Shown here: positions 1 through 9,954 of the stretch, piece by piece
Layout of the letters: the number at the start of each line of letters is the position of its first letter
How positions within the stretch are numbered: position 1 is the first letter of the stretch
From: Methylococcales bacterium
Lineage (GTDB): Bacteria; Pseudomonadota; Gammaproteobacteria; Methylococcales; Methylomonadaceae
Direction of reading: 5' to 3'
DNA length: 64,000 bases
NCBI GenBank assembly: GCA_026398895.1
Contig: JAPLRZ010000060.1
Span: 1-64,000 of the forward strand
Notes under the pieces: model-generated
The model's input: only the letters and a program-made list of their open reading frames with translations
Told to the model about the DNA's origin: nothing
Database searches by the model: none
Program-made: the position numbers and the translations under genes

Positions 1-189
1 GTCGATTATCGTGCAAAAAATGGTAACTTCAAAACACTTGAAGACTTAACCCACGTCTCTGGCATTGGCACTAAAACTATCGAAAAAAATAAAACCGATA
101 TTTTACTTGCCTCCCCAGCCCCAGCCGCCACGCCCGCCGACTCCACGAAAAAATCAGACCTCCCCGAAGCCTACTCTAAAAAAAAGTAG
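1..189 (+). CDS. C-terminal end of a ComEA-like helix-hairpin-helix protein (partial)
   Basis: The frame is open from the first base and ends at TAG 187-189; the N-terminus lies outside the window. The visible 62 residues contain a helix-hairpin-helix core (VSGIGTKTIEKN) preceded by an acidic/aromatic stretch (FKTLEDLTH), the usual arrangement in ComEA-type DNA-binding proteins, which bind incoming duplex DNA in the periplasm. After the motif comes a low-complexity Ala/Pro tail and a lysine-rich end (SKKK). The family call rests on one motif only, so another short HhH protein is possible. Confidence 0.6.
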   Translation, partial: VDYRAKNGNFKTLEDLTHVSGIGTKTIEKNKTDILLASPAPAATPADSTKKSDLPEAYSKKK

Positions 190-206
190 CTTTTAGCCTT
201 AGCCTT

Positions 207-483
207 AGTGCGTGTTTTAAAAATCCAGATACTGTAAAAAATGGAGATTTTTTAGGTTAAATCCGCTTTGAAACAAGATGATTTTGCTAAATCGTCACCG
301 TTACATTCAAGAAAACGGATTAAATTGGTCTGATTTTTATTGTATCGAGACTTTTAAAACACGCACTGAGTAAAGATTACGAGGTGTTAACCGACTCCAG
401 CCCCGCTTTTATTCACATTGCCATGATAAATCTGATGCTCGGGCGGCTTGAAAGCTGATCTTGGGACTTTTAAAACACGCACT
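207..483. repeat. Three copies of a 16-bp repeat, two orientations
   Basis: AGTGCGTGTTTTAAAA lies at 207-222. Its exact reverse complement lies at 352-367 and again at 468-483. The 207/352 pair forms perfect inverted ends around about 160 bp, inside which a shorter imperfect inversion (GGTTAAATCCG / CGGATTAAATT) is visible. The third copy abuts the IS4-type remnant, so these may be ends of small non-autonomous elements or of that IS. No gene is seen between 190 and 486. Confidence 0.6.
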
Positions 484-485
484 TA

Positions 486-870
486 GGTGTGATTGGCACG
501 AACCAACCAATGAACAGCGTTTTCTTGCTGCTGTCCGTCATCAGATCCGTAATATCAACTTCTCTATCGGCAACATAAACACAACAGTGCCACTCAACTC
601 GGTCTTGAGTTCGGCAATACGCTGATAGCCATCCGTGCCACCGTCTTCACACGATACGGTTTCAAGATCGCCGACCACTCAACCGCCTTGTTACTCAACA
701 AACGATAACCTGCCTTGGTTGCCGCCCAGCCATCGCAACACTGCACGATACTCGCCTTCATGTCTCTCGATAAATTACTCATCACTTTGATTAATCTCTT
801 GTTGATCGCCTAAATCAACGTCCTTAAATTCTTCTGCTGCCCAGTTAATAGTCTTTTCTTCTCTGCTTAG
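486..870 (-). pseudogene. Degraded IS4-family (Tn5/IS50-like) transposase fragment
   Basis: Read on the minus strand, several frames together resemble a Tn5-type transposase. First comes an N-terminal part with INWAAEEFKDVDLGD, then GWAATKAGYRLLSNKAVEW (the DNA-binding segment, about 663-740), then a catalytic-core-like ADREVDITDLM near 530-560. The pieces are in different frames and the C-terminal half is missing, so this is a dead relic. The 16-bp repeat at 468-483 lies directly beside it and could mark one end. Confidence 0.6.
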
Positions 871-952
871 TTTTGTGCGCCTCATTTTAAACTGCTTTTA
901 GTTGTGGGTAATGGACAGATGCCTTATCCTGTCGCAACAGTTTGGTGATACA

Positions 953-2209
953 TCAACGCAACGCCTTTTCCCAACGACTCACTACTGCGGCTGCCATGCT
1001 GTTACCGAATACATTGGTGGCACTGCGTCCCATGTCGAGAATTTGATCGATGCCTAGCAGTAATAATAAACCCGCTTCGGGGATGTGAAACATTGATAAG
1101 GTAGCCGAGATAACAATCAATGAGGCTCTGGGTACACCTGCTACGCCTTTGCTGGTAAACAATAACACTAACAACATGACGAGCTGATCAGCGAGTGGCA
1201 TATCAATTCCATAGGCTTGAGCAATGAATAACACCGCAAAAGTCATATACATCATGCTGCCGTCTAGGTTAAATGAATAACCCAAAGGTAATACCAAGCC
1301 GCAGACTTTTTCATCACAGCCAAAACGTTCTAGTTGTTGCAACAGCTTGGGGTACGCGCTTTCACTGCTGGCGGTGCCGAATGCCAGTAACATGGGTTCT
1401 CGAATATGACGAAGTAAGGATAATACTCTGCGTCCTAAAAATAAAAACCCAACACTACCGAGTAAACAACAAAGCAGCACTAAGCCCAAATAAAATTCGC
1501 CGATAAATTTGCCATAAGACCACAATATATCGATACCGTGTTGAGCAATCACCGAAGCCATTGCCGAAAACACAGCCACAGGTGCGTAGTGCATCACATA
1601 GCCTGTGACTTTTAACATGATGTGGGCGAGTGAATCGAGTAGTTTAACGGTTGGACGTGCTAATTCGCCGATTGATGCACAGGCGATGCCGAAGAACATG
1701 GAGAACACCACGATTTGCAAAATCTCATTTTTTGCCATTGCTTCGACTATGCTGGTTGGGAAAATATGTGCGGTAAAATTGCTTAGACTGGGTTCAGCCT
1801 TTACTAAGCCTGTTTCTGCACCGATAGCAGGGAGCGTGATATGTAATGAATTTCCTGGTTGCAAGATATTGACCAGCAACATTCCCAATAATAGGCTGGT
1901 AATAGAGGCGGAAAAAAACCACAACATGGCTTTTATGCCGATACGTCCGACGGTGTTTATATCGCCCATTTTTGCCATGCCTACCACTAAGGTAGCAAAT
2001 ACTAACGGCGAGATTATCATCTTGATTAGGCGTAAGAATATATCCGTCAGCACTGAGAATATAGTAATAAACTGTTTCAAACTTTCTGTATCAGCGAGTT
2101 TTAAATGTAATATTTCGCCAACGACTATGCCAAGTAATAAGGCGATAGCGACATACAGCGTTTGTTGATTGCGAGCTTGAGCAGGGTGATGATGAGTATG
2201 TGTTGTCAT
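953..2209 (-). CDS. dctA: C4-dicarboxylate/cation symporter (DAACS family)
   Basis: About 418-residue inner-membrane secondary transporter that couples uptake of a dicarboxylate or acidic amino acid to H+ or Na+. Visible family signatures are the serine-rich re-entrant loop (GTASSESAYP), the PLGYSFNLDGS motif of the substrate/cation site, and the GVAGVPRAS loop near the C-terminus. The length matches DctA/GltP. An in-frame TTG at 2233 exists, but ATG 2209 gives a normal N-terminus. The His-rich start (THTHHH) is unusual. It is a lone gene, divergent from the glycosyltransferase. Substrate cannot be fixed from sequence; PLGYSFNLDG is closer to DctA than to GltP. Confidence 0.9.
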   Translation of the reverse strand: MTTHTHHHPAQARNQQTLYVAIALLLGIVVGEILHLKLADTESLKQFITIFSVLTDIFLRLIKMIISPLVFATLVVGMAKMGDINTVGRIGIKAMLWFFSASITSLLLGMLLVNILQPGNSLHITLPAIGAETGLVKAEPSLSNFTAHIFPTSIVEAMAKNEILQIVVFSMFFGIACASIGELARPTVKLLDSLAHIMLKVTGYVMHYAPVAVFSAMASVIAQHGIDILWSYGKFIGEFYLGLVLLCCLLGSVGFLFLGRRVLSLLRHIREPMLLAFGTASSESAYPKLLQQLERFGCDEKVCGLVLPLGYSFNLDGSMMYMTFAVLFIAQAYGIDMPLADQLVMLLVLLFTSKGVAGVPRASLIVISATLSMFHIPEAGLLLLLGIDQILDMGRSATNVFGNSMAAAVVSRWEKALR

Positions 2210-2344
2210 AGTAAGGTGATATTTTATTGGCAAGTGGTTGTATAGTTGACTTGAATTATAGGGTGAAATCTGTAATGGTTACTTAAAAACGTCACTCAAG
2301 CCGATGGTGGTAGAGTTTTTACCCATTTTGTTAAATTAAGTATC

Positions 2345-4252
2345 ATGAATAACAACGCCAATTTGCAGCAGTTAGCCCATAATTTACGCAAGCGTCTCGA
2401 CGTTGCTCCTAATGACCTAGACGCACTGGCTGATTTAGCGGCGGTGTTGGCATCTAGTGGGCAAATAGAGCAGGCTTTGTCGGTGTTATTGCCAGCAGTC
2501 GAGCAAAATCCTACTCACTTAACGCTACGACATAATTTGGCTGAACTATACCGTAATACGGGTGAGACAAACAAAGCCGAAGAATTATTTACCGCATTGA
2601 TTAACCAACAGCCGCTGTTTATTCCTGCGTATCAGTCCTTGATGTTGATTTTGAGCCATCGCTTGGTAAGTCAGCAATTGACGCAACAACAAGCGCGGGA
2701 TTGTTTGTCGCAACTTGCCATTCTCAGTAATAACAAAGGCAATGCGCTGTTAGAAATGGGACAAATGGACGCTGCCCAAGCCGCTTACAGTGAGGCTTTA
2801 AGCTATTGGCAAGATTATCCTAGTGCGCATTCTAATTTATCCAATGTGTCGCGTATCATGGGTGAAATTAGCAAAGCAGAAACACAAGCTCGCACTGCAT
2901 TGGCATTACGTCCTGACTTTGCCGAAGCGTGGAATAATTTAGGCACGGCGTTGTCAGAACAAGGGCAATTTGCAGAAGCGATTAATTGTTATCAACGTGC
3001 TTTAGCGGTTAATCCTAATCAAGCAGAAGCTAAACATAACGCGGGCAGCGGTAGTTTATTTTTACAACTTTATCGGGATGATTTGCGTACCGCGCAAGTG
3101 GTGGAGGCGCATCGAAAATGGGGTTCAGCGTTTAAATTCACTGCCCCAGTTCACACAGTTACCGCAAGCGATAAACTGCGAGTCGGTTTTATTTCTGCTG
3201 ATTTTCGTGAGCATCCAGTGACGTATTTTGCCGAAGCACTATTGGAAAAGTTGAATCGTCAGCAATTTGATGTTATTTGTTATGCCAATCAAACCGTTGA
3301 AGACGCGGCAACTCAGCGCATTAAGGCACTGCCATTGCTATGGCGACCAGTTGCCACTTTATCTGATGACGCGCTCTGTGAACAAATTAGACAGGATCAA
3401 TTACACATACTGATTGATTTGAGTGGACACATGAAGGGGCATCGGCTATATGCACTCGCCAAAAAACCCGCGCCTGTGATAGCGCATTGGATGGGTTATC
3501 CGTTTACTATCGGCTTACCCGCTTTTGATTATCACATCAGCGATCGCATAGCGGCTCCTGAAGCCACTGCTCAAACGCAGTTCATTGAACAATTGGCTTA
3601 TTTGACGGGAAGTTTGTTTAACTATCGTCCCATAGCCGATATGCCAAACGTCAGTACCTTACCTGCTTTGCACAACGGTTTTATTACCTTTGGTTCGTTA
3701 AATAACTTGCAGAAGCTGAACCGTAGTGGGGTGGCAGCATGGAGTCAGATTTTACTGAGTATTCCCAATAGCCGCTTGATTTTACAAACTAAATTACTGG
3801 CTGATATAGGGGTTGTGGGGCGAGTTCGAGGCTTATTTGAAGCCTTTGGCGTTAATGCTCAGCGTTTGGATTTGCGCCCTGCCTCCGTACATCGTTTTAA
3901 CACCTATCATGAAATCGATATTGCCCTCGATACCTTTCCTTACACAGGGGCAACTACCACTTGTGAGTCACTGTGGATGGGTGTGCCTGTGCTGTCGCTG
4001 GTGGGCGATAGCTCAATCTCGCGTCAAGGTGCGAGTATTTTATCAGCGGTGGGAATGGCAGCATGGCTGGCAACTTCTGTTACGGACTACATTAATTTAG
4101 CTGGACAACATAGCGCGTCACTGAATAGTTTAGCGACTCTCCGTCAACAATTACGCATCCAACTAGCAAACAGTAGTCTGTGTGACGAAGCGGCATTCGC
4201 GGTGGATTTTGCTCACTGTATCAAGAAAATGGTCGAACAGAGCCTCAGATGA
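2345..4252 (+). CDS. TPR-containing O-GlcNAc transferase-like glycosyltransferase (GT41)
   Basis: A 635-residue cytoplasmic protein. Residues 1-215 hold tetratricopeptide repeats, the last with clear WNNLGTALSEQGQFAEAINCYQRAL spacing. Residues about 275-630 match the SPINDLY/OGT catalytic region: LRVGFISADFREHPVTYF, the APVIAHWMGYPFTIG segment, FGSLNNLQKLN, and the nucleotide-sugar-binding GATTTCESLWMGVPVLSL. Bacterial relatives add sugars to protein Ser/Thr or take part in surface-glycan modification; the acceptor is unknown here. It stands alone and is followed by IS debris. Confidence 0.9.
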   Translation: MNNNANLQQLAHNLRKRLDVAPNDLDALADLAAVLASSGQIEQALSVLLPAVEQNPTHLTLRHNLAELYRNTGETNKAEELFTALINQQPLFIPAYQSLMLILSHRLVSQQLTQQQARDCLSQLAILSNNKGNALLEMGQMDAAQAAYSEALSYWQDYPSAHSNLSNVSRIMGEISKAETQARTALALRPDFAEAWNNLGTALSEQGQFAEAINCYQRALAVNPNQAEAKHNAGSGSLFLQLYRDDLRTAQVVEAHRKWGSAFKFTAPVHTVTASDKLRVGFISADFREHPVTYFAEALLEKLNRQQFDVICYANQTVEDAATQRIKALPLLWRPVATLSDDALCEQIRQDQLHILIDLSGHMKGHRLYALAKKPAPVIAHWMGYPFTIGLPAFDYHISDRIAAPEATAQTQFIEQLAYLTGSLFNYRPIADMPNVSTLPALHNGFITFGSLNNLQKLNRSGVAAWSQILLSIPNSRLILQTKLLADIGVVGRVRGLFEAFGVNAQRLDLRPASVHRFNTYHEIDIALDTFPYTGATTTCESLWMGVPVLSLVGDSSISRQGASILSAVGMAAWLATSVTDYINLAGQHSASLNSLATLRQQLRIQLANSSLCDEAAFAVDFAHCIKKMVEQSLR

Positions 4253-4296
4253 TATAGCTGAGGCATTATTTTATTGTGCTTTAGCTATAAAAATTC

Positions 4297-4640
4297 GGTA
4301 ATGGGTCAAATCTGTAAATTGGGTTAAAATCACGCGCAGAAAAAAGCCAACTAGCCCACACCAAACGTTATGACCTGCTACCAAGAAATCACCTGTCCAT
4401 TCTGTAAAAGTAACCAGATTGGTAAGTCTGGGCGCACTGCAACGGGAGAATCGCGTTACCGTTGTCGAAACCCTTTGTGCCTGACGAAAATCTTTATGCT
4501 GAACTACCGATACCGAGCGTGCCAAGCAGGGATTAAGACACAGATAGTGGAAATGGCAATCAATGGTAGCGGTATCCGCGATACGGCGCGGGTGCTAAAA
4601 ATCAACAAGAACACCTCATCAGTACCTTAAAAAAAGGCTA
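4297..4640 (+). mobile_element. Truncated IS1-family element: left end plus InsA fragment
   Basis: The terminal sequence GGTAATGGGTCAAATC begins at 4297 and recurs at both ends of another IS1 relic at 25997-26484. The ORF at 4370-4630 has the InsA-type zinc finger (CPFCKSNQIGKSG followed by YRCRNPLC) and a helix-turn-helix (GSGIRDTARVLKINKNT). InsB is absent: the element runs straight into a minus-strand IS1595 fragment near 4638. It is non-functional. Confidence 0.75.
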
Positions 4641-5078
4641 TGTAACCGTTAAATATTGAAAATTTCCCAAAGCCGCGTTGAGTAAGGTTTCTGCTGTGAG
4701 TTGGCGGTGTTTTTCAAGAGCGTGTCGCCAACCGAGGTAGTTTGCTAGGTAGTCAGTAGCGACACCATGAAAACCCTCAAGCCATTGTTTAAAGCGACCG
4801 TGATAAGCATTGACATTCTGTATGTGGTAAGCACCGTTCACCTGCTGTCCTTTGCTGAGGTTAACCACTTCATGACTGATGTTTTCGCTATGGCAAAACG
4901 CCTCGTAAGTCGGGTTGGCATCACTGATTAACAGCACGTCACGCAAACCTGTTCGTTACTGATGCCTGGTTTGGTGGCTGTACCGCCACGCTTTCGCGAC
5001 TTGCGAGCTAGATTTTTCTTGCCTTTATCCGATTCGAGAATAGGGGTTTCATCCACTTCAGTAATGCCATGCAGCATT
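4638..5078 (-). pseudogene. IS1595-family (ISXO2-like) transposase remnant
   Basis: The minus-strand ORF 4946-4638 carries the C-terminal half of an ISXO2-like DDE transposase (LLISDANPTYEAF, NVNAYHGRFKQWLEGFHGVATDYLANYL). The preceding part, EVDETPILESDKGKKN then RKRGG and GISNEQVCV, is in another frame at about 4940-5078, so there is at least one frameshift near 4935-4945. The N-terminal zinc-binding domain is missing. It overlaps the end of the IS1 fragment, so one element probably landed in the other. Confidence 0.75.
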
Positions 5079-5142
5079 GATGTGGCTACACTAAACAGGA
5101 CACTTTTCTATAAAATCATTGAAAAGACCTGAGATTACTTAT

Positions 5143-5376
5143 ATGACAACCCAAGCCAAACAAAAATACACCGCTGAATTTAAAGAGAATGCAGTAAAGC
5201 GAGCGAATGAATCGAGCAATGTGGCGGAGACAGCCCGTGAGTTGGGGATAAAAGAGAATACGTTGACTAACTGGGTTTATCAGTATAGTGGCTCACTCAA
5301 GCCAGACAAGGCAGTACGAACCGATGAACATTTGTACGATGAGCTGACTGGATGCTGTTTAGTGGAGGAACGATGA
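5143..5376 (+). pseudogene. IS3-family OrfA fragment
   Basis: Starting at ATG 5143, 77 residues begin with KQKYTAEFKENAVKRA, then the helix-turn-helix ETARELGIKENTLTNWVYQY of IS3/IS911 OrfA. An upstream in-frame start at 5119 also exists. The ORF diverges after SLKPDKAV and ends without the leucine-zipper region or any OrfB, so this is a truncated left end. It is the third IS type in about 1 kb. Confidence 0.7.
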
Positions 5377-5411
5377 AACACTAGATAACATTGTCAACCA
5401 CAAGTATTATA

Positions 5412-5456
5412 GCGATAATCTTATGAGCTATTGCTATCCTGCCGTGCTTTTCGTAG
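5412..5456 (+). repeat. 45-bp repeat, exact inverted copy at 16550-16594
   Basis: The sequence starting GCGATAATCTTATGAGC and ending CTTTTCGTAG is identical over all 45 bases to the reverse complement of 16550-16594. It lies in the gap between the IS3 fragment and pgi. The match does not extend into the flanks on either side. Confidence 0.9.
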
Positions 5457-5492
5457 ACTTAGAGAAATTTAACCTAAGCGGAGTCTAACACT

Positions 5493-7130
5493 ATGTCATC
5501 TTTGATTCATTCAAGCGCGTGGATTGCCTTACAAGACCATTATCAGCAAATTAAAGACAAGCTGTTGCGTGACGCTTTTAAGCAGGATACCCAACGATTT
5601 AATAAGTTTTCTGTGACCTTTAATGATATTTTGTTTGACTACTCCAAAAATAGAATCAACGATGAAACCTTGCCTTTATTGATAGCCCTTGCCAATGATG
5701 CGAACTTAGGTACGAAAATCAAAGCCATGTTTGCGGGTGAAAAAATCAATATCACCGAACACCGTGCCGTGCTACATACCGCCTTGCGTAATCGCAGTAA
5801 TCAACCTGTTTATGTTGACGGGCAAGATGTTATGCCAGACATTAACCGCGTGTTAGCAAAAATGCGCGTGTTTTGTGAGTGTGTTCGTTCTGGCGAATGG
5901 AAAGGTTACACAGGCAAAGCTATCACCGATGTGGTTAATATCGGTATTGGTGGCTCTGGTTTAGGGCCCAAAATGGTCTCTATGACTCTGACACCTTATA
6001 GTTCAGAAAGCTTAAAAGTTCACTATGTTTCTAATGTTGACCAAACAAATATTGTTGAAGTCTTACAAAAAGTCGATGCTGAAACCACACTTTTCATTAT
6101 CGCCTCCAAAGTATTTTCCACCCAAGAAACCATGTTGAACGCCAAATCAGCCAAAAACTGGTTTCTTGACCACGCCAAAGACCCCGCCGCTGTTGCCAAA
6201 CATTTTGTCGCCATTTCCACTCATGCGGAAAATGTCGCCAACTTTGGCATAGACACCAACAATATGTTTGAATTTTGGGATTGGGTCGGCGGGCGTTATT
6301 CGTTGTGGTCGGCTGTGGGCTTATCGATTGCTTTATACATAGGCATGGATAAATTTGAAGAGTTATTACAAGGTGCGTTTGAAGCCGATCAACATTTTTT
6401 AACTACTCCGTTTGAAAAAAATATCCCTGTAATTATGGGCTTGTTAGGTATTTGGTATAATAATTTTTTCGATGCTGATTCGCACGCCTTACTGCCTTAC
6501 GATCAATCCATGCGTTATTTTGCCGATTATTTTCAACAAGGCGATATGGAAAGTAACGGTAAAAGTGTTGATATGAACGGCGAAAAAGTCGATTACAGCA
6601 CGGGACCCATTATTTGGGGACAACCTGGAACAAATGGTCAACACGCCTTTTTTCAATTGATTCATCAAGGCACAAAACTCATTCCCTGTGATTTTCTTGC
6701 CGCTGCCAACAGCCATTATCCGCTGCCCGAACACCACGATATTTTAATTTCCAACTTCCTAGCGCAAACCCAAGCCTTGATGCAGGGTAAAACTGTCGAA
6801 GAAGTAATCTCCCAATCAACGCCCGAAGAACGCGCTGATGCAGTGCTTATTGCCTCTAAAGTGTTTGCAGGTAACAAGCCATCCAATTCATTCTTGTTTG
6901 AAAAAATGACACCTAAAACGCTAGGCACGTTATTGGCGTTTTATGAACATAAAATTTTTGTCCAAGGTGTGGTGTGGAATATCAATCCCTTTGACCAGTG
7001 GGGCGTAGAACTAGGCAAAGTATTGGCAAACGTTATTTTGCCACAACTCCAAAACGACGACCTTATCGACAGTCATGATTGCTCAACCAACGCGCTGATC
7101 AACGCTTACAAACGTTTACGGCAGGCTTGA
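5493..7130 (+). CDS. pgi: Glucose-6-phosphate isomerase
   Basis: A 545-residue cytoplasmic enzyme interconverting glucose-6-phosphate and fructose-6-phosphate, full length for the bacterial family. Visible signatures are [26 protein letters not shown] (the central SIS/PGI pattern), [16 protein letters not shown], and the C-terminal [13 protein letters not shown] with its catalytic-region glutamate. A GCGGAG ribosome site precedes ATG 5493. The MntA gene starts only 28 nt after the stop. In this genome it would feed the PPi-phosphofructokinase at 47730 and the oxidative branch ending in gnd at 41780. Confidence 0.97.
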   Translation: MSSLIHSSAWIALQDHYQQIKDKLLRDAFKQDTQRFNKFSVTFNDILFDYSKNRINDETLPLLIALANDANLGTKIKAMFAGEKINITEHRAVLHTALRNRSNQPVYVDGQDVMPDINRVLAKMRVFCECVRSGEWKGYTGKAITDVVNIGIGGSGLGPKMVSMTLTPYSSESLKVHYVSNVDQTNIVEVLQKVDAETTLFIIASKVFSTQETMLNAKSAKNWFLDHAKDPAAVAKHFVAISTHAENVANFGIDTNNMFEFWDWVGGRYSLWSAVGLSIALYIGMDKFEELLQGAFEADQHFLTTPFEKNIPVIMGLLGIWYNNFFDADSHALLPYDQSMRYFADYFQQGDMESNGKSVDMNGEKVDYSTGPIIWGQPGTNGQHAFFQLIHQGTKLIPCDFLAAANSHYPLPEHHDILISNFLAQTQALMQGKTVEEVISQSTPEERADAVLIASKVFAGNKPSNSFLFEKMTPKTLGTLLAFYEHKIFVQGVVWNINPFDQWGVELGKVLANVILPQLQNDDLIDSHDCSTNALINAYKRLRQA

Positions 7131-7158
7131 TAATGTGCCGCTTCGGAGTTTAAAAATA

Positions 7159-7467
7159 ATGACTGATAAAATTAAACTCCGCCCTTCCCTTGCATTAGAA
7201 CTTCACCGTGACAGCATTCGTGAAATCGCCCTACGCCATCGCGTTAAAAATGTGCGTGTGTTTGGTTCAGTGCTACACGGTGATGACACCGAAGACAGCG
7301 ATTTGGATTTGTTGGTTGATCCAACTTCTGAAACTACGTTGATGGATATTGGTGCAATTCGCTATGAACTAAAAGAATTACTTGGTATATCGGTAGATGT
7401 ATTGACACCAAAAGCACTGCCTGATCATTTTAGAAACCTTGTACTAACCGAGGCAACACCGATATGA
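7159..7467 (+). CDS. mntA: MntA-type nucleotidyltransferase antitoxin
   Basis: 102 residues from ATG 7159; a GTG at 7135 in the same frame would add eight residues but lies almost on the pgi stop. It shows the minimal nucleotidyltransferase signature GS-x10-DxD (G36, S37, D48, D50). In HEPN/MNT systems MntA neutralises HepT by adding AMP to the tyrosine of the toxin's RX4HXY motif. Its stop overlaps the start of hepT by four bases, as expected for a coupled pair. The assignment is secure by motif and neighbour. Confidence 0.9.
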   Translation: MTDKIKLRPSLALELHRDSIREIALRHRVKNVRVFGSVLHGDDTEDSDLDLLVDPTSETTLMDIGAIRYELKELLGISVDVLTPKALPDHFRNLVLTEATPI

Positions 7468-7817
7468 GTAAATCCGATGTTTTGCGTTTGTCAGATTATT
7501 TAGGGCATATTTTCCTAGCCATTGAGCGCATTTATCGCTACATAGAAAATATGGATGAAGTCGCTTTTTTGCAGGACGAAAAAACCCAAGATGCTGTTAT
7601 CCGTAATTTTGAAATCATTGGTGAAGCCGCCAGCAATATCAAACGCTATCACGCTGAATTTGCGCGTCAGCATTCGGACATTAAGTTCAACTTTGCCTAC
7701 GAAATGCGTAACGCTCTCGCTCACGGTTATTTCAAAGTTGATTTAGAAATCGTTTGGCGAACCATACACCAAGATTTACCAGAACTTCATGAGCAAGTAC
7801 GTTTATTGATTCAGTAG
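7464..7817 (+). CDS. hepT: HepT-type HEPN ribonuclease toxin
   Basis: 117 residues, all-helical HEPN domain (DUF86). The catalytic RX4HXY motif is visible as RNALAHGY with R82, H87 and Y89; the Tyr is the target of AMPylation by the partner. NFEIIGEAASNIK is also typical of the family. The start ATG overlaps the mntA stop. Family members cut tRNA or other RNA when released from the antitoxin. All key residues are present, so the module looks functional. Confidence 0.92.
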   Translation: MSKSDVLRLSDYLGHIFLAIERIYRYIENMDEVAFLQDEKTQDAVIRNFEIIGEAASNIKRYHAEFARQHSDIKFNFAYEMRNALAHGYFKVDLEIVWRTIHQDLPELHEQVRLLIQ

Positions 7818-7822
7818 TTGCG

Positions 7823-7906
7823 TAGCCTGTGTGGAGCGTAGCGGAACACGGGGAACAGCGACATAATCACGAAAGCCCCGCATTCCGCAAGCTTCATGCG
7901 GGCTAC
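7823..7906. repeat. Palindromic intergenic repeat
   Basis: The ends GTAGCC (7823) and GGCTAC (7901) are inverted. The inside holds imperfectly paired arms (TGGAGCGTAGCGGAAC... against ...GCATTCCGCAAGCTTCAT), as in dispersed palindromic repeats found between genes. It lies between hepT and the glutaredoxin fusion and could also act as a transcription end. Confidence 0.5.
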
Positions 7907-7944
7907 TTGCTAAACTACTTTCTCTACTTATCGGGAAAATAACT

Positions 7945-9135
7945 ATGTCAAAAGCAATATCTACGCTATTTATCATTAGATGGTTTTTACTTAGGCTATT
8001 GATAGTCGTATTTAGTTTTTCTTCAGTTTGTATAGCTTCAGAGACCGCTGATATTGAGGTATTTGTTCGTCAAGGTTGTCCGCATTGTGCGAAGGCAGAA
8101 GTCTTTTTACAAACATTACAACAAGAACAACCCACGTTAAAAATCGTCATTCATGATGTATCGCAAGAATCTACTGCACTGGAACGCTTACAAGAACTGG
8201 CTAAAAATCAGGGAATAAAAAGCGTGCGTGTGCCTGCGTTTCAAATCAAAGGACAATTGCTGATTGGTTACACCGATGAAACCAGTTCAGGGCAGTTAAT
8301 TCGTGATGTGTTAGCACAAACGCCTGTTATTCCAAAAAATGAAAACAGCACAGGCAGTTGTGAAGCGGATGAACAGGCTTTATCCTGCGAAGCGAATCCA
8401 CCGCCACAAACTTTCGCGGTGAATTTTTTGGGTCATAAAATATCGCTAGAAAACGTGGGCTTGCCATTATTCACCATTACAATGGGCTTATTGGATGGTT
8501 TTAATCCGTGTTCACTGTGGGTGTTATTATTGGTTATTTCATTACTGGCACCGATGAATAACAGACCGCGTATGTTAGCCATTGCAGGGACATTTGTTGC
8601 AGTTGAAGGCATTGCCTATTTTGTCTTTATGGCGGCATGGTTAAATCTATTTTTGCTGATTGGTCTTTCGCGTATTTCAGAAGTCGCAATTGCCCTGATT
8701 GCCTTAATAGCGGGCATGATTAATCTTAAAGATTTTTGGCGATTCGGCTGGGGCGTTAGTTTGTCTATTCCTAATGCCGCAAAACCTGCCATTTATACCC
8801 GCATACGCAACATTCTTCAGGCAAAAAATATGACTGCCGCAATTATCGGTGCAATCGTGTTGGCGGTGTTAGTGCAAATTGTAGAATTTATGTGTACCTC
8901 TGGTTTTCCTGCTTTGTACACGCGAATTTTAACCCTGAAACAACTGGATAATGTCAGTTATTACAGTTATTTACTGCTTTATAATCTAGCCTATATGCTT
9001 GATGACTTAATCGTTTTATCAGTAGGTGTTATCACCCTAAGCCAACACAGACTACAAGAAAAAGAAGGTCGCTGGCTTAAGTTAATCAGCGGTTTAACGA
9101 TGGTTGGGCTAGGCATTTATTTACTGGTAGCGTAG
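7945..9135 (+). CDS. Glutaredoxin-like domain fused to a CcdA/DsbD-type membrane domain
   Basis: 396 residues. An N-terminal hydrophobic segment (about 11-30) is followed by a thioredoxin-fold domain with C45-P-H-C48 (QGCPHCAKAEVF) and the cis-proline region VRVPAFQIKG. From about residue 165 several membrane helices follow. Two carry single cysteines in CcdA-like contexts (GFNPCSLWVLLL, EFMCTSGFP), the pair that would pass electrons across the membrane. The likely role is moving reducing power to periplasmic thiols or to cytochrome/copper-site maturation. The redox domain precedes the membrane domain. It sits directly upstream of sdhB, probably by chance. Confidence 0.8.
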   Translation: MSKAISTLFIIRWFLLRLLIVVFSFSSVCIASETADIEVFVRQGCPHCAKAEVFLQTLQQEQPTLKIVIHDVSQESTALERLQELAKNQGIKSVRVPAFQIKGQLLIGYTDETSSGQLIRDVLAQTPVIPKNENSTGSCEADEQALSCEANPPPQTFAVNFLGHKISLENVGLPLFTITMGLLDGFNPCSLWVLLLVISLLAPMNNRPRMLAIAGTFVAVEGIAYFVFMAAWLNLFLLIGLSRISEVAIALIALIAGMINLKDFWRFGWGVSLSIPNAAKPAIYTRIRNILQAKNMTAAIIGAIVLAVLVQIVEFMCTSGFPALYTRILTLKQLDNVSYYSYLLLYNLAYMLDDLIVLSVGVITLSQHRLQEKEGRWLKLISGLTMVGLGIYLLVA

Positions 9136-9174
9136 ACTTTACAACTACTACTTACTTAAAGAGAGATTCTACTT

Positions 9175-9954
9175 ATGGCTGAGTTCACGCTACCCAAAAA
9201 CTCTGTATTAATTGCAGGAAAAACCTTTAAAGCTGATGCAAACGCGACAAACCTGCGCCGTTTTGAAGTCTATCGTTGGGATCCCGATTCGGGTGAAAAT
9301 CCGCGCATTGATATTTATGAATTAGATATGGATCATTGCGGGCCGATGGTGCTAGATGCCATCATCAAAATAAAAAATGAAATTGACAGTGGCTTAGCGT
9401 TTCGTCGCTCTTGCCGTGAAGGTGTATGTGGATCATGTGCCATGATGATTAACGGCAAAAATACCCTAGCCTGTACTAAAGCCATCGATTCTTACCCTGA
9501 CACCATCAAAATTTTCCCGTTGCCGCACATGTCGGTGGTGAAAGATTTGGTCGCAGATTTAAGCCATTTTTACGCGCAATATACCTCTATCAAACCGTGG
9601 ATAGACAGCCAAACCCCCGCCCCTGCCGATTCAGAACGCCTACAAAGCAAAGAAGATCGCGCCAAATTAGACGGCTTATATGATTGCGTGCTGTGCGCGT
9701 GTTGCTCAACCAGTTGCCCTAGTTATTGGTGGAACAGCGAACGCTATTTAGGTCCAGCCATTTTATTACAAGCCTACCGCTGGATAGTTGATAGCCGTGA
9801 TGAAACCACAGGCGAACGCTTAGACGAGTTAGAAGACCCGTTCAAACTCTACCGTTGCCATACCATTATGAACTGCACCGACACCTGCCCCAAAGGTTTA
9901 AACCCCGCTAAAGCCATTGCCGAAATTAAAAAACTATTAATCCAAAGACAGTGA
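9175..9954 (+). CDS. sdhB: Succinate dehydrogenase iron-sulfur subunit
   Basis: 259 residues, the usual SdhB length. The [2Fe-2S] cluster ligands are in [21 protein letters not shown]. The [4Fe-4S] and [3Fe-4S] ligands are in [12 protein letters not shown] and [17 protein letters not shown]. The subunit relays electrons from the flavoprotein SdhA to quinone. No sdhC, sdhD or sdhA is adjacent: the gene upstream is the glutaredoxin fusion, so the operon is either split in this genome or this is a rearranged end. The stop overlaps the GTG start of sdhE. Confidence 0.95.
   Translation: MAEFTLPKNSVLIAGKTFKADANATNLRRFEVYRWDPDSGENPRIDIYELDMDHCGPMVLDAIIKIKNEIDSGLAFRRSCREGVCGSCAMMINGKNTLACTKAIDSYPDTIKIFPLPHMSVVKDLVADLSHFYAQYTSIKPWIDSQTPAPADSERLQSKEDRAKLDGLYDCVLCACCSTSCPSYWWNSERYLGPAILLQAYRWIVDSRDETTGERLDELEDPFKLYRCHTIMNCTDTCPKGLNPAKAIAEIKKLLIQRQ

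Noticed and set aside
1605-2168. 187-residue plus-strand ORF opposite the dicarboxylate symporter
   Set aside because: The minus-strand frame has clear transporter motifs; this one has none.
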